From Verrucomicrobiota bacterium (GTDB lineage: Bacteria > Verrucomicrobiota > Verrucomicrobiia > Methylacidiphilales > Verrucolacustridaceae), in contig RHAF01000068.1 in assembly GCA_010028775.1 (NCBI GenBank), positions 1 through 6,755 on the forward strand: a stretch of DNA of 6,755 nt. The letters are read 5' to 3'. Position numbers and translations under genes: made by a program. A model generated the notes under the pieces. That model worked only from the letters and a program-made list of their open reading frames with translations. It did no database searches and was not told where the DNA came from. Below are positions 5,945 to 6,755 of this stretch, in pieces. Each line of letters starts with the position of its first letter. Position 1 is the stretch's first letter.

Positions 5945-6755
5945 CTTTTTTTAGCCAGCACCGGCGGGCCCTCCTTGGAAACCAGTCGGGTGCTTTTCTT
6001 TTCCAGCGGCAAGGGCAGAGGCTCGCCCGCGGTGGTTGTGCCCATCGCGAGCCGCCGCCGGTTTGGCAGGGAAGGAATTTCCAGCGCGAAGCTTAAGGCC
6101 AACAGCAGGACTCCCGGCGCCAGGAACCATTGGAACCTTTCGGCCATTCTGACATCCCGCGTTTTGGAAAATTCCCCCGATTTCCCCTGTGCCACGGTTT
6201 CCTTGATGAGCTCAGCCAGATCCACCCAGTTAGATGCCTCGCGATAGACCCCTCCCGTTGCCTGCGCCAACTCCTCCAGCGTCGCGGGCTCAAGTCTGGA
6301 CAAGACAGCGGCTCCCCGGCCGTCTTTGACCACGCCTCCCTGGCCGTCGGGAACCAATCCCCCGGAGGCCGTGCCGATCCCGAGGGAGATCACCTTCACT
6401 TCCTTTTTCTTCAGCCCCTCCAAAGACTGCCGCCAGTCCGGGTCGTGGGCCTCTCCGTCGCTCAAGACGATGAGAAAACGGTCGGCGGCCGTGCTTTGGC
6501 TGAAGGCCTCGGTGGCCACCCTCAACATACCCGCATAGTCCGTTCCCGCTTGGGGCAGATAGGAGGGATCCAGGCCGGAAAGAATGTCCCTCATGACCTC
6601 ATAATCGGAACTCATCGGCACCTGCAAAAAGGCCGTCCCGGCAAACACGGCTAGCCCCACCCTCTCTCCCTGAAGCTCGTCCAACAACGCACCGATCAAC
6701 AGCTTGGCCCGGGCTAGCCTCGTTGGTTTCACATCCTCCGCCAGCATGCTGGCGG
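5941..6755 (-). CDS. batB: BatB-type VWA-domain membrane protein, 5' end outside window
   Basis: A membrane-anchored von Willebrand factor A protein of the Bat complex. The visible 270 codons begin inside the MIDAS motif: the first complete codons read A-S followed by MLAEDVKPTRLARAK, which matches the usual DxSxSMxAxDVxPxRL, so the ATG at 6747 is internal and not the start. Numbering from it, the VWA core shows GLAVFAG (31-37), the second metal-binding Thr in AGTDYAG (67-73, T69) and the third site VLSDGEAHD (94-102, D97), followed by VISLGIGT (119-126) and GGVYREA (165-171). One transmembrane helix (about 206-223) leads to a Pro/Lys-rich tail (224-268). The MIDAS residues seen are intact, so metal-dependent ligand binding is plausible. 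About 60-80 residues, including the first transmembrane segments, lie to the right. The stop overlaps the batC-like start (ATGA). BatA is a possible alternative, but the position before batC favours BatB. Confidence 0.88.
   Translation of the reverse strand, partial: ASMLAEDVKPTRLARAKLLIGALLDELQGERVGLAVFAGTAFLQVPMSSDYEVMRDILSGLDPSYLPQAGTDYAGMLRVATEAFSQSTAADRFLIVLSDGEAHDPDWRQSLEGLKKKEVKVISLGIGTASGGLVPDGQGGVVKDGRGAAVLSRLEPATLEELAQATGGVYREASNWVDLAELIKETVAQGKSGEFSKTRDVRMAERFQWFLAPGVLLLALSFALEIPSLPNRRRLAMGTTTAGEPLPLPLEKKSTRLVSKEGPPVLAKKR

Noticed and set aside
6745..6747. ATG at 6747 as start of batB
   Set aside because: It is the Met of the MIDAS segment DxSxSM; the frame continues upstream with Ala-Ser, so the gene extends beyond the window.

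Overview
The base composition is moderately GC-rich and the genes are tightly packed. A Bat (Bacteroides aerotolerance) gene cluster sits next to a polyphosphate-type glucokinase, an Hsp20 chaperone and a chagasin-type inhibitor lipoprotein. This suggests a free-living Gram-negative bacterium with an outer membrane, possibly from the PVC group (Verrucomicrobiota or a relative). The phylum guess is an inference of low to moderate confidence; no rRNA or other strict marker gene is present.

Layout from left to right. (1) Positions 1-420, minus strand: the N-terminal 140 codons of a ROK-family polyphosphate glucokinase that runs off the left edge. (2) Positions 421-709: an intergenic stretch between two divergent genes, without a convincing consensus promoter. 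(3) Positions 710-1138, plus strand: a small heat-shock protein (Hsp20), followed by a clear intrinsic terminator. (4) Positions 1206-2218, plus strand: a two-gene unit made of a short TPR protein and, 2 nt after its stop, a lipoprotein with an I42 (chagasin-like) cysteine-protease-inhibitor domain, closed by a second intrinsic terminator. (5) Positions 2301-6755, minus strand: the distal part of a bat operon, in transcription order batB (VWA protein, 5' end outside the window), batC-like (signal peptide plus a long hydrophilic low-complexity linker) and a single long gene in which BatD and BatE are fused. The three genes overlap by 4 and 7 nt, so they are almost certainly co-transcribed and translationally coupled.

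How the genes may work together. The Bat proteins are envelope proteins: BatB is a membrane-anchored VWA (MIDAS) protein, and BatD/BatE supply periplasmic beta domains, TPRs and an SH3-like domain. They probably form one inner-membrane complex, usually encoded next to a MoxR AAA+ ATPase and BatA, which would be expected to the right of the window. The plus-strand genes have a proteostasis flavour (Hsp20, TPR scaffold, protease inhibitor), but a terminator after hsp20 argues against a simple shared operon.

I found no CRISPR array, insertion sequence, tRNA, rRNA, attachment site or phage gene, and no convincing evidence for a wholly new system. The points most worth a second look are the BatD-BatE fusion, a G9 homopolymer inside the batC-like gene, the I42 lipoprotein/TPR pair behind a terminator with no visible promoter or ribosome binding site, and an excess of the palindrome GGATCC.
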